Shown here piece after piece: positions 46,049 to 55,304 of a stretch of DNA of 64,000 bases. The notes under the pieces are model-generated. The model ran no database searches. It had not been told where the DNA came from and worked only from the letters and a program-made list of their open reading frames with translations. Numbering within the stretch: the stretch's first letter is position 1; each line of letters begins with the position of its first letter. Source of the stretch: Saccharicrinis sp963675435 (GTDB lineage: Bacteria > Bacteroidota > Bacteroidia > Bacteroidales > Marinilabiliaceae); NCBI GenBank assembly GCA_963675435.1, contig OY776216.1, positions 1,426,001 to 1,490,000 of the forward strand, written 5' to 3'. Both the position numbers and the translations under genes were made by a program.

Positions 46049-49000
46049 ATGAAACGATTACACTTTCTAATTATTCTAGCCTTTATGGTCATAGGATATT
46101 CACAAGCCGAAAATATCAATATTAAAGGATTTGGTGAAATACCTGTTTCAAAACAAGGAGACAGTTATTTAATTAGTATAGGCAGTTATGGAGAATTTGC
46201 CTTTCAAGGAAGTCTAAATCCATTGGAACTGAAATCTTCTGTTACTATAGAACAACTAAATAAATTACCCGGATTTAAAGTGCTGTCTAACCTTGGGTTA
46301 AAAGACGTTTCTTTGGGTATATACGGTGATGGTGCAGTGTTATTGTCTGCACAAGCTGATACAAAAAGTAGTCTTGATAAAATATGTAAGCTTTTTAAAA
46401 TTACTACGCCGTATATTGGAATTTCGGCAGCTATTTCTCCTAAAAGCATTGAACTGGAAGGTGCGTTAGAATTTACTGATGGAGCAGTAGAATTAATGCA
46501 TATTGATCAATTAGGAACAAGTGTAAAATTTAGTGCTGCAAGTATTTCCACAACACTTGAACCCGGTTCTGCAGAGTTAGGTATAACAACTGAGTTATTA
46601 ATTAAACCAACAGAATCCGATCCTGAATTGGAAAGTATTTATTCTTTTTCGTATGATATAATAAGTCAAACGCTTACCGGTGCAGGTTCTATGATGACTG
46701 AATGGTCAAATCCTTTAGGTTCTTCAAAGTTTTTAAAAGAAAACTCTATTGTATTTAGTAATGCAGCGGTTGAACTTGGAATTAACATGGCTACGCTGGC
46801 TCCTGTTAACCTTGGTTTTGCCATGGAAAGAGGAAAGTTATTTACATTAGATTTTGGTGTAGTGGCATCTATCGATCCAGTGGATAAAAAAGTGGCATTT
46901 TTAGCAGAACGTACTAAAATGAATGCCAATGATTTTACAACTTTTTTAAGAGAAGGATTTGGTTTAACTATACCCGATGTGCTTCCTGATATTTATTATA
47001 TAGATCAGCCCTATGTTAAGTTTGCGCCTAATGGAGGAAGCGTTGGTGAAGTGGAGATTGAAAAAGGAATATGTTTAGATGGTAACATTAAGATAGGAGA
47101 TGCTATTGAAGGACCTATTCATTTTTACTTTGATATGGAGAATGAGTTCATTTTGCATATGGATCTGGACTTAGATATTAAGAAATTTATTATGAATGAG
47201 GTGCATAAAGTTCCAGGTTTAAATAAGGTGGCAGACAATATTCTGAACACATTTCAGGTTCATGAATTATATGTAGATATGTATGGAAACAAAACAGACC
47301 TACAGATGAAAGGAAATGGAATGTGTCGATTTGAAGTATTTGGCAATAGCCACACGGTTGAACTTTCAGGTACTTTAGATGCAAAAAGTATTGCGAATGA
47401 TGTACTTAATAAAATTAAAGAAGAAGCACCTGGGGTGGTCGTAGCAGTAGAAAAAGTAGGTCAAGGTGTTCAGGAAGCAGGAAAGCTTGCAAGATCAGCC
47501 ATAAGTTCAACATCTAATATTGCGACAAAATACATTAAATTGGGTTCAACAAAAGCTCATCATATTCACCCATTTGATGGAGGTGAAAAATATTGTCGTG
47601 CACATTGTATTCCAGACAGAGCTAATAATTTAGCTAACCAGGTATTACCTTCAACTACGAAAGCGTTACAATTATTTTATGACAGGGTTATAGATGATTT
47701 GGTTGAAATTGAAGGTGGAAACGATCAGCAAACAAAGATACTGCGTGAAGATCTATTTTTAGCAGAGTGGAATAATCTTGTTAATTCTACAGATGGACAA
47801 TGGAATGAGATTCGTGAGGATAAAGAATATATTGGATTTTTTGTGGAACAAAAATGGGCAGAAAACGGAGGTAATCAATTTAGAGGAGTAATTGATGAAC
47901 GAAAAAAAGAATACAATAATTTAAAAGATAAACTCTACAATAGTTTGATTTCTGCTCGTTTAGTTTCAGATCCTAAGTGTGTTGAAATTAAAAATAGATA
48001 CCGAAAAACCAGAATAAATATTGAAAATGGCTCTGTGGATGCTAATAAAATAGTTTCTGAATCATTTAGTGATAACTGGATAATAGAAGAAATTCACGGA
48101 ACTAACTTTGTTCGATTCAAAAATCGATTGAAAGGTACTTATTTAAATATTGAACAAGGAAAATTGGATTCAAATCCTATGGGAATTGGTGCTTATAGTG
48201 CTATGTGGGAATTAATTCCAGTTGGAGATACCCACTTTAAACAAATTAGAAACAGATGGAAAACTAATTTATATCTGCATCAGGAGGGTGAAAAATTAGA
48301 GTGTTCAACTATAAAGCCAGGTTGGCATAGCGCAATGTGGGAACTTAATAAAGTTTCTTATACTCCAGAGAAGAAATATGATTGCAGAGTATGGAGTACA
48401 AATGGGGATCAAAAATTTGGATTAAATAGTATAGTTGCTGTTTCAAATAACCGTAAATATGAGCTTGTATTCCAGATAGATGGAAATCTTGTTCTTTATA
48501 AATATGGAAATCTTCCTTTATGGTCAAGTAATACATATAATAAGGGAGCTTCTACCTTTAAGGTTCAAAAAGATGGTAATTTAGTTATATACAATAATAA
48601 TAATCAGGTATTATGGGCATCAAATAGTTATGGTAAAGGTGGTGAAACATTATTTGTGCAAGATGATGGAAATATGGTAATTCATGCTCCTGGTTCAAAT
48701 GTGGTATGGGCATCAAATACAATTGATAATACTGTAAATAGAGTAGAGAATATGTATGGATCAAACTTGAAGATCAAGAATGCATGGAAATACACAGCTA
48801 TTAATATTGAAAATGGAATTACTTGTGGAAATATTGCTCCTGGTTGGTATAGTGCCAGATGGATTATTGAGTCGGCAGGTGACGGTTATGTAAAAATAAA
48901 AAATGTGTGGAAAAATACTTATCTGAATATTGAAGGCGGAATGACTGTTCAATGTTCAGATATTCAACAGGGTTGGCATAGTGCCATGTGGAAAATTGAG

Positions 49001-49141
49001 CCTATTGAAGGATCAAATCACGTAAGAATCAAAAATCGTTGGAAAGGTACTTATTTAAATATTGAATCAGGAGGTTTGCAATGTACTGATATTCAGCCTG
49101 GGTGGGCTAGTGCTCTTTGGTTAATTGAAGTAGTTCAATAA
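46049..49141 (+). CDS. Large secreted protein with two beta-trefoil modules and a bulb-lectin module
   Basis: A 1030-residue protein, the largest of four related genes. Residues 1-20 are a signal peptide. About 21-480 is a beta-rich domain I do not recognise. About 500-640 is helical, with KAHHIHPFDGG and CRAHCIP. The first trefoil (about 644-768) has three diverged repeats. A bulb-type (mannose-lectin) module (about 778-892) has three sugar-site motifs QIDGNLVLY, QKDGNLVIY and QDDGNMVIH, the last imperfect. A second trefoil (about 904-1030) has repeats of the form IKNxWKxTYLNIExG..C..I.PGWxSAxW. No type IX sorting tail is apparent. Likely a secreted glycan-binding protein; its target is unknown. 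Confidence 0.75.
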   Translation: MKRLHFLIILAFMVIGYSQAENINIKGFGEIPVSKQGDSYLISIGSYGEFAFQGSLNPLELKSSVTIEQLNKLPGFKVLSNLGLKDVSLGIYGDGAVLLSAQADTKSSLDKICKLFKITTPYIGISAAISPKSIELEGALEFTDGAVELMHIDQLGTSVKFSAASISTTLEPGSAELGITTELLIKPTESDPELESIYSFSYDIISQTLTGAGSMMTEWSNPLGSSKFLKENSIVFSNAAVELGINMATLAPVNLGFAMERGKLFTLDFGVVASIDPVDKKVAFLAERTKMNANDFTTFLREGFGLTIPDVLPDIYYIDQPYVKFAPNGGSVGEVEIEKGICLDGNIKIGDAIEGPIHFYFDMENEFILHMDLDLDIKKFIMNEVHKVPGLNKVADNILNTFQVHELYVDMYGNKTDLQMKGNGMCRFEVFGNSHTVELSGTLDAKSIANDVLNKIKEEAPGVVVAVEKVGQGVQEAGKLARSAISSTSNIATKYIKLGSTKAHHIHPFDGGEKYCRAHCIPDRANNLANQVLPSTTKALQLFYDRVIDDLVEIEGGNDQQTKILREDLFLAEWNNLVNSTDGQWNEIREDKEYIGFFVEQKWAENGGNQFRGVIDERKKEYNNLKDKLYNSLISARLVSDPKCVEIKNRYRKTRINIENGSVDANKIVSESFSDNWIIEEIHGTNFVRFKNRLKGTYLNIEQGKLDSNPMGIGAYSAMWELIPVGDTHFKQIRNRWKTNLYLHQEGEKLECSTIKPGWHSAMWELNKVSYTPEKKYDCRVWSTNGDQKFGLNSIVAVSNNRKYELVFQIDGNLVLYKYGNLPLWSSNTYNKGASTFKVQKDGNLVIYNNNNQVLWASNSYGKGGETLFVQDDGNMVIHAPGSNVVWASNTIDNTVNRVENMYGSNLKIKNAWKYTAINIENGITCGNIAPGWYSARWIIESAGDGYVKIKNVWKNTYLNIEGGMTVQCSDIQQGWHSAMWKIEPIEGSNHVRIKNRWKGTYLNIESGGLQCTDIQPGWASALWLIEVVQ

Positions 49142-49160
49142 GTAACTTTTAAACGAAATA

Positions 49161-49198
49161 AAAGCTATCTCATAAAAAGAGTATTATGAGATAGCTTT
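49161..49198 (+). terminator. Terminator-like 15-bp hairpin after the first lectin gene
   Basis: AAAGCTATCTCATAA at 49161-49175 pairs perfectly with 49184-49198. Only a short T-run at its end, so termination may be partial. Confidence 0.65.
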
Positions 49199-49421
49199 AT
49201 AATCGTTTTTGTGTTAATCCAAATATTAGATTAATGGGATGAGCCTTGTGTATAAAACTCAAAAACAAGCTTACGAAAACTATCGTAGCATTTTATAGAA
49301 AGTTCAATCATATCTACAAAAATAAATAACCGTGAATCGAGCTATGAGAAATCTTTCTCCCAAAGAGGAATGATTAAATTTGGCGAGTTGCATGTGGCAA
49401 TTAAAATCAAATTATTATCAT

Positions 49422-50273
49422 ATGAAAAAAATAATTCTTTTTATAATAACTGCATTGTTTATTAATGTAAGTACCAACTATAGTCAAAATGCTAATAATG
49501 CAGAAACATTTTTCAGTCAACATAAAGATGTTGTATTTGAATATGAAAGTGGAGCAATGGACATTGGAGCTAAGGGAACTGTAAAAGTAGGTGAGATCTC
49601 CGGGTATTTAATATCACTTGAAGTTACCTATTATTCAATGGGACCTGATTACTTTAAAAAACAAAATCCTAAAACAATTAAAAATCAAATAGAGTTTAAA
49701 GATGGTTTGTATAAATGGTGGATGGGAGATTACCTTAATAAGGGTAAAGTTTATAATGGTAAATTAATGTTACGTGGATCTAACGGAGATTACATTAAAA
49801 TTTCTTTGCCTAAAGATGTTATAGCTTCAGAAAAAGATGATACTAAGCTAAATAATGTAAAACTAGCTGTTGAAAAACGGTCAAATAACAATCTGCTTTA
49901 TACTAAGATTCAGAATGTATGGAAAAATACATATATAAATATAGAGCATGGCATCACATGTAGCCAAATTGCTCCGGGATGGCATAGTGCAATGTGGATT
50001 CTTGAGCCTTCTGAGGATGGTCATGTGAAAATCAAAAATCGATGGAAAGGCACATATTTAAATTTAGAATCAGGAAGTCTGCAATGTTCTGAAATACAGC
50101 CGGGATGGCACAGTGCTATGTGGATGATTGAACCTATAGAAGGAACAAATGAAGTAAGAATCAAAAACAGATGGAAAGGTACATATTTGAATGTTGAATC
50201 AGGTAAGTTAAATTGTACTAATATTCAGCCGGGTTGGGCCAGTGCAAAATGGAAAAATATAAAGGCAAAATAA
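49422..50273 (+). CDS. Secreted beta-trefoil protein 2
   Basis: A protein of 283 residues from ATG 49422, which starts a good signal peptide (MKKIILFIITALF ... YSQ); the upstream ATG-less extension to 49380 lacks one. The N-terminal domain (about residues 25-150) contains KDVVFEYESGAMDIGAKGTV and KWWMGDYLNKGKVYNGK and is unknown to me. The C-terminal 125 residues are a three-repeat beta-trefoil: each repeat reads close to IKNRWKGTYLNxESGxLxCxxIQPGW (key residues W, GTYLN, C, PGW, SAMW). The module is very close to those of its neighbours, so it arose by duplication. Confidence 0.72.
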   Translation: MKKIILFIITALFINVSTNYSQNANNAETFFSQHKDVVFEYESGAMDIGAKGTVKVGEISGYLISLEVTYYSMGPDYFKKQNPKTIKNQIEFKDGLYKWWMGDYLNKGKVYNGKLMLRGSNGDYIKISLPKDVIASEKDDTKLNNVKLAVEKRSNNNLLYTKIQNVWKNTYINIEHGITCSQIAPGWHSAMWILEPSEDGHVKIKNRWKGTYLNLESGSLQCSEIQPGWHSAMWMIEPIEGTNEVRIKNRWKGTYLNVESGKLNCTNIQPGWASAKWKNIKAK

Positions 50274-50308
50274 TACCATAGGTTGCCGGTTTAACGAAAT
50301 TGTATAAT

Positions 50309-50353
50309 TACCTGAGTTCGGAATTCATTAATGGTTGCGAACTCAGGTTAATT
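50309..50353. repeat. Hairpin matching the MITE terminal repeat
   Basis: CCTGAGTTCG at 50311-50320 and its reverse complement at about 50338-50347 (CGAACTCAGG) flank 17 nt. The arm, extended as TTACCTGAGTTCG/CGAACTCAGGTTAA, is almost the terminal repeat of the MITE-like copies at 45723 and 60066 (TAACCTGAGTTCG). Confidence 0.6.
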
Positions 50354-50475
50354 CGTTTTATAGAATAAAAAAATTAACATTAAAAAACGGTCATAGCCAG
50401 TACAAATTGTTGGGAGAATTTGAGTCAGATTGTAATTTGTCTTGGTTATCAAAGTTTAGCTAAATTTTAAATATC

Positions 50476-52650
50476 ATGAAAAAGAAGGGCCTTCTTTTTA
50501 TTCTACTTTCTCTTGGAATAATTTTTCAATCCATACAACTTCTTGCAAATACTGTCTATTCTCTTGCTCCAGGAGAGGAATTTGTTTATGGTAAGATAGG
50601 AACATTTGATGATGGCAGCATTAAATACACATTGGCTATCGTTAGAAAACCCAATGCCAATAAAGCATTTTATTATATGGCATTTCGTCCATATCGCCCA
50701 AATATTATTCAAGGAAGTGGAAATTTGAAACCTCAGCCAAATCCCAAAGAAGCTCAAAAATACGACTATTGGTTAATTTTTAATGGTAAAAAGTTTGGTC
50801 CATACGATGAAATATATGCCATGAATTTTGAAGATTTAGATGTTGATAAGTGGGTGAGTCGTGATGGTAAATCAATCAGTTTTTGCGGTCAAAAAGGAAA
50901 CAAATTTATGGGTGTAGTACATAATACAGAACGCTCCATGTTTTGGACGCCAAGTCAGGCTTTGACCATTGATCCAACGTATAACGAAGATATTTTTGGA
51001 TTGTCCTACACCAAAGGTGATTTTCGAATGTACATCAATGGGGTGCAAAAACAAACTCAGTTAATGCATTTTAGTGGTATTAAACATGCCAATAGTGGTA
51101 ATATGTTATACTTGGGTAAGGATAAAGCAACAAAAGAATTTGGTCTATATCTGAATCATAACAAAATTACACCAACTGTGAAGGCTGTAAAGGATTATGG
51201 TTTTATTAATGGCTCAAATAAATATTATTATCTGGCATTGTTACCCAGTAATAAGTATCGATTGGTTGTTGGCGATAATGTGTTTGACTTTGATGAAGAG
51301 CATGTTGTAAGTAAACCTGATTTTAGTGAAGGTTATCTTGTTTTTTTTGATTGGAATCCGGAAAATAAAAAAGTGTTCTGGTATGAATATAATTTACAAA
51401 CCGGAAAGATGAATAAACATGGTGCGTATGGTCAAACAGATTATACTGTTTATCACAATAAATTGGCCTATCATATCTTTCATCAAACCAAAGAGAATGG
51501 AAAATTTGTCCATACACATTATTTTATAGATAAGGGAGGAGAATTAATAGAGAAGTATAGAGAAAAGAATACGCTTGATAATGCTTATATGCGAATTTCA
51601 CCTAAAGGAGATATCTATATCATTAAAGATGAAGGAAGAACTTTTTCTATTACTAAAAATGGAGAGCCTTACCCTTTTTATGGAAATGTTTATCAAATTA
51701 TAAATAAAAGGTTTTTGCCTTCAACGGATGAGTTGGTTTTAATGTCTACTGTTAAGTCAGCGCAATTGGGGTATAATAATGACATGCGAATTCAGATAGG
51801 AAAAGACTTTACAGATTTTAAAGGAGCTTATGTAAACGGAAGCATGCAAATAGCTGATAATGCTCCGGTAGTTTATAGTGTTCACGCTGCCTCAGGTAAA
51901 GATATCAGACAGAAAAAATTGTGTAAGAATGGCCGTGATGTGTTAGGTCAAACTTGGAAACTATTTGATCGTGTGGCCATCAACTCAACAGGAGCGCATT
52001 ATGCAGTTTTAGCATGTAATTATCCTGAACAGTGGCCTGCTAATTCGCCATTAGGATACCATACATCCAATGGATGTGTTCATTTGAATTGGAGCTTAAT
52101 TGTGGATGGAAATGTGATGGATGGAAATTATGGTGCACCCACTTACCTTAAAAAAGAAGATAAATTAGTTGCTATTAAGCAAGAAGGAAATAGTTTAGTC
52201 ATTAAAGATTTGGTTTCAAATCAGAATTATTCTGAAAAGCCGGGTAGAACATATCAGTTGTTTAATTCAACAAATACTACCTCATACGTTAAAATCCAAA
52301 ACTATTGGAAAAATACCTTTATAAATATTGAATCAGGTTTAACCTGTGGAGATATTGCTCCGGGATGGCATAGTGCCATGTGGATTATTGAGCCTTCAGA
52401 GGATGGTCATGTAAAAATTAAAAATCGGTGGAAAGGTACATATCTAAATGTTGAAAACGGAAGTTTACGTTGCTCTGAAATTCAGCCAGGGTGGCATAGT
52501 TCTATGTGGAAAATAGAGCCTATTGAAGGAACAGATTTGGTGAGAATCAAAAATCGATGGAAAGGTACCTATTTAAATGTTGAATCTGGAAGTTTAAAAT
52601 GTACTGATATTGAGCCAGGGTGGCATAGTGCCAGATGGTATATGAAATAG
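50476..52650 (+). CDS. Secreted propeller-like protein with C-terminal beta-trefoil (protein 3)
   Basis: A 724-residue protein. A signal peptide (residues 1-25) is followed by about 570 residues of repeated beta-strand segments such as YDYWLIFNGKKFGPYDEIY, SRDGKSISFCG and MRISPKGDIYIIKDEG, which look like a WG/PD40-type propeller. Residues about 603-724 are a beta-trefoil of three repeats almost identical to the module of the gene before it (KIKNRWKGTYLNVENG, WHSAMW, IEPIEGT). No catalytic motif was seen. The lectin-like tail probably anchors the protein to a glycan while the propeller binds something else; this is inference. Confidence 0.72.
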   Translation: MKKKGLLFILLSLGIIFQSIQLLANTVYSLAPGEEFVYGKIGTFDDGSIKYTLAIVRKPNANKAFYYMAFRPYRPNIIQGSGNLKPQPNPKEAQKYDYWLIFNGKKFGPYDEIYAMNFEDLDVDKWVSRDGKSISFCGQKGNKFMGVVHNTERSMFWTPSQALTIDPTYNEDIFGLSYTKGDFRMYINGVQKQTQLMHFSGIKHANSGNMLYLGKDKATKEFGLYLNHNKITPTVKAVKDYGFINGSNKYYYLALLPSNKYRLVVGDNVFDFDEEHVVSKPDFSEGYLVFFDWNPENKKVFWYEYNLQTGKMNKHGAYGQTDYTVYHNKLAYHIFHQTKENGKFVHTHYFIDKGGELIEKYREKNTLDNAYMRISPKGDIYIIKDEGRTFSITKNGEPYPFYGNVYQIINKRFLPSTDELVLMSTVKSAQLGYNNDMRIQIGKDFTDFKGAYVNGSMQIADNAPVVYSVHAASGKDIRQKKLCKNGRDVLGQTWKLFDRVAINSTGAHYAVLACNYPEQWPANSPLGYHTSNGCVHLNWSLIVDGNVMDGNYGAPTYLKKEDKLVAIKQEGNSLVIKDLVSNQNYSEKPGRTYQLFNSTNTTSYVKIQNYWKNTFINIESGLTCGDIAPGWHSAMWIIEPSEDGHVKIKNRWKGTYLNVENGSLRCSEIQPGWHSSMWKIEPIEGTDLVRIKNRWKGTYLNVESGSLKCTDIEPGWHSARWYMK

Positions 52651-52740
52651 GTATTAACTTAAGATAGATATAAAACTATATTTCAGTCTTAGGTTATTAA
52701 GTATATAAGATAAGTACCACATGATAAAAAATATTCTTGA

Positions 52741-54003
52741 ATGAAGAACAAAGTAATAATATTAATAATAGCTGTAATAGCAGTTCACATGAGTGGTGTT
52801 TATTCTCAGAGTATTGTTGGCAGTAATATTAATGAACATGGTAAATATGTACAAATACGTAATATTTATTCAAAATTTAAAAGTATATATATTGATAAAG
52901 GTGAAATAAAGTATCACAAAACAGGTTTTAACGACCAAAGATCCAATTGGATCATAGAAAAAGTAAATGGAACCAATTACATCAAAATAAAAAACCGTAA
53001 AGAAGGTACTTATTTAAATGTGGAGAATGGAAGCTTGCAATGTAGTGAAATTCAACCCGGATGGCATAGTGCCATGTGGGAGTTGGAGCCTATTACTGGA
53101 GAAAACAGTGTACGTATTAAAAACCGTTGGAAAGGTACTTATTTGGATGGATTAAAAGATAGTGTCAGATGTGATCATCAGGAAAACCTGGGAATTTCTA
53201 AATATGTTGATGGCACTAAATGGCAGTTGTACATAAATCCATTACGTCCTCCAGGAACCGGAGCAGTAGCTCTTCACAAAGAGAATGGTAAAACATGGAC
53301 TCCCAATGAAATTGTATTAGAATCCTTTAATAAAAGATTTTCGTTAATATTTCAGGAGGATGGCAATCTTGTTTTGTATAAAGATGAGCATAAAATGGTG
53401 TGGTCTGCCAATTGTCAAAATAAGGGAGCAACAAAACTGGTATATCAATCTGATGGTAACTTTGTTGTATATAAGGATAAGGAAGTATTATGGGCTGCCA
53501 ACTGTCATGATAAAAGCGGAGATATTATAGTGCTACAGGATGATGGAAACCTGGTTATATATGATAGCTGTTTTAGTATAGTATGGAATACTAATACTAT
53601 TGATCCTAAAATTAGATTAAAACAAAGTCCTGTTAGTGTGAAGTACGATAAAAATAAGGGCTGTGGACAGCTAACAAAATATTATGCTCCATTAAAAAAG
53701 CACTGTGGTTGGAGAAAAACATGGGACAATGTTTATATCGTGGGGTGTTTACATAATTCACTTTCCGAAACTGCAATTTTATTTTATGATAAAACAGCTG
53801 GTTATATAGAAATATATAGTATTGATAATTTGGGTAATATGAATTTGGTGAGTTCATATGATAATATCAGTAAAGATGTTATCAAATTATCTTATGCTGA
53901 ACGTACAAAACACATTGTTCTTAAGTATAATAATAACTATTATGAATTATATAACCTCGATGATGAAGGAAATATGGTCCTTACTTCTAAAATTCAAAGA
54001 TAG
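52741..54003 (+). CDS. Secreted beta-trefoil plus bulb-lectin protein (protein 4)
   Basis: A 420-residue protein. Signal peptide 1-22 (ending GVYSQ), a trefoil (about residues 37-165) placed at the N-terminus here, and a bulb-type lectin module (about 180-290) with three full sugar-site motifs QEDGNLVLY, QSDGNFVVY and QDDGNLVIY. The last 130 residues are an unknown beta-rich domain with repeated YSIDNLGNMNLVSS and YNLDDEGNMVLTS segments, which look like a tandem pair. The reversed domain order relative to the other three genes shows that modules have been shuffled. Confidence 0.75.
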   Translation: MKNKVIILIIAVIAVHMSGVYSQSIVGSNINEHGKYVQIRNIYSKFKSIYIDKGEIKYHKTGFNDQRSNWIIEKVNGTNYIKIKNRKEGTYLNVENGSLQCSEIQPGWHSAMWELEPITGENSVRIKNRWKGTYLDGLKDSVRCDHQENLGISKYVDGTKWQLYINPLRPPGTGAVALHKENGKTWTPNEIVLESFNKRFSLIFQEDGNLVLYKDEHKMVWSANCQNKGATKLVYQSDGNFVVYKDKEVLWAANCHDKSGDIIVLQDDGNLVIYDSCFSIVWNTNTIDPKIRLKQSPVSVKYDKNKGCGQLTKYYAPLKKHCGWRKTWDNVYIVGCLHNSLSETAILFYDKTAGYIEIYSIDNLGNMNLVSSYDNISKDVIKLSYAERTKHIVLKYNNNYYELYNLDDEGNMVLTSKIQR

Positions 54004-54087
54004 ATAGCCATTGTTTTTTTACGTCTGATCTAAGCATCCCTTCACTGAATAAAAGTTTGTTTTATTTAACTTTTAAATAACTATAGC

Positions 54088-54095
54088 TATATTTG
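54088..54095 (+). promoter_or_regulatory. Putative -7 box
   Basis: TATATTTG (TAnnTTTG consensus), 96 bases before the ATG at 54191. No -33 TTTG at proper spacing (nearest is 28 bases away). Confidence 0.35.
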
Positions 54096-54190
54096 AAGGT
54101 TTCTTTTTCAAAAGAAGGTCTGTATCATTGTTCGTAGCTAGATAAAAGACCTATTTTGCCGATAGTTTATAAAAAACAGACCTTACAATA

Positions 54191-55285
54191 ATGAATAAAA
54201 TACTTATCGTAATAGGATTTTTCCTTACCTCAGGATTAACTGCCCAGAAGTTTAAAAAAGAATGGTCGGAAGGAAAATTAACCTGGCAGGATTTTACAGA
54301 AAAACCAAGTGGTAAAGATGTTTCTGAATTAAGGTATTTTCTCGGATATAATACCCAAAAGAAAAAATACGGTGACACAACTGTTATTAGAAATGTAGCC
54401 CAATGCTACATTGATAAAAGTTTATCCTATATAAAGCCCGAGTATAAAACCAATCAATATTTAAGATATAACCAGGTAATATTTGATATTGTTGAAATAT
54501 ATAGGCGAAAATTGCAATATGAGATGGATAGGATATCACCTTATGCTATCGGTGATAAGTTTAACCATATTTATTACTTATGCAATAATGAAATAGATCA
54601 GTTTTATAAAGAGTCTGAAGCTGGACAGAATCCGGATATTATAACACATTGGGAACAAAAAGTTGTGACTGAATTGAAGGCTTTGAATGATGATAATATT
54701 CCGGAGTTTGAAAATAGAAATTTTGGTTATGCTTTACATGCTGGTTTGGGAACAGGTAGTTTTGCTGGTACGCTTGGGGAGTATTTTAGCCCATCTTTTA
54801 ATTTTATTTTTGGTTTTGACTTAGCTTATAAAAAATCAATTCTTTATTTGAATGGAACATTAGCATCTTGTAAGGTGAAGAGAGATTATGTTTCGGACCA
54901 AAATTGGAATAAAGGACAAAATGCAAATCTTGCAATTATAGATGTATCTTATGGCTATGCCTTGTTGGATAATCATAAAATAAAATTAAGTCCGTTTGTT
55001 GGATTGGGAATAACCGAACTTACAGCAAAAAGCGATGTTGAAGATGAAGATAACTTAAGTTTGGTAGATTATAATATGATAATGGGACTCAATGCCGATT
55101 ATAAATTACGAACACGACTCAATCTGGCATCTACTTCATCTTTAGGAATGAAAGAAAAGGTAGAAACATCATTAAGAGCAAGACTTTATGTAACAAGAGT
55201 TAATTACTATGATGATTTAAAGGGGTATTCCATTAATTTAACCATAGGATTATGTGGTTTTGGAAATATGATACGATTCAAGTAA
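54191..55285 (+). CDS. Putative outer-membrane barrel with N-terminal DUF922-like helical domain
   Basis: A 364-residue protein with a signal peptide (residues 1-18, ending LTAQ). Residues about 22-165 contain SEGKLTWQDFTEKPSG and a long helical part (YNQVIFDIVEIYRRKLQYEMD), reminiscent of the small DUF922-type domains (a predicted Zn-protease group) but I see no HExxH, so activity is doubtful. From about residue 172 alternating strands (YALHAGLGTGSFAGTLGEYF, LSPFVGLGITELTAKS) look like a porin-type beta-barrel of eight or so strands. A patatin-like gene starts 20 bases later, so they are probably cotranscribed. Confidence 0.6.
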   Translation: MNKILIVIGFFLTSGLTAQKFKKEWSEGKLTWQDFTEKPSGKDVSELRYFLGYNTQKKKYGDTTVIRNVAQCYIDKSLSYIKPEYKTNQYLRYNQVIFDIVEIYRRKLQYEMDRISPYAIGDKFNHIYYLCNNEIDQFYKESEAGQNPDIITHWEQKVVTELKALNDDNIPEFENRNFGYALHAGLGTGSFAGTLGEYFSPSFNFIFGFDLAYKKSILYLNGTLASCKVKRDYVSDQNWNKGQNANLAIIDVSYGYALLDNHKIKLSPFVGLGITELTAKSDVEDEDNLSLVDYNMIMGLNADYKLRTRLNLASTSSLGMKEKVETSLRARLYVTRVNYYDDLKGYSINLTIGLCGFGNMIRFK

Positions 55286-55304
55286 ATAAGATAAATTGTA
55301 GCAG

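Noticed and set aside
45904..46125. Short ORF that begins inside the MITE-like element and runs into the first lectin gene
   Set aside because: It arises only from the repeat sequence, overlaps the real gene in another frame, lacks any recognisable motif, and the counterpart in copy 2 is broken.
47550..47620. HNH nuclease motif (AHHIHP) in the large lectin protein
   Set aside because: The remaining Asn and His of an HNH finger are absent at plausible spacing, so a toxin call is not supported.
46049..54003. Type IX secretion sorting signals on the lectin proteins
   Set aside because: The C-termini end in the trefoil or in another beta domain. No Por-type tail with its conserved glycine and hydrophobic pattern was seen.
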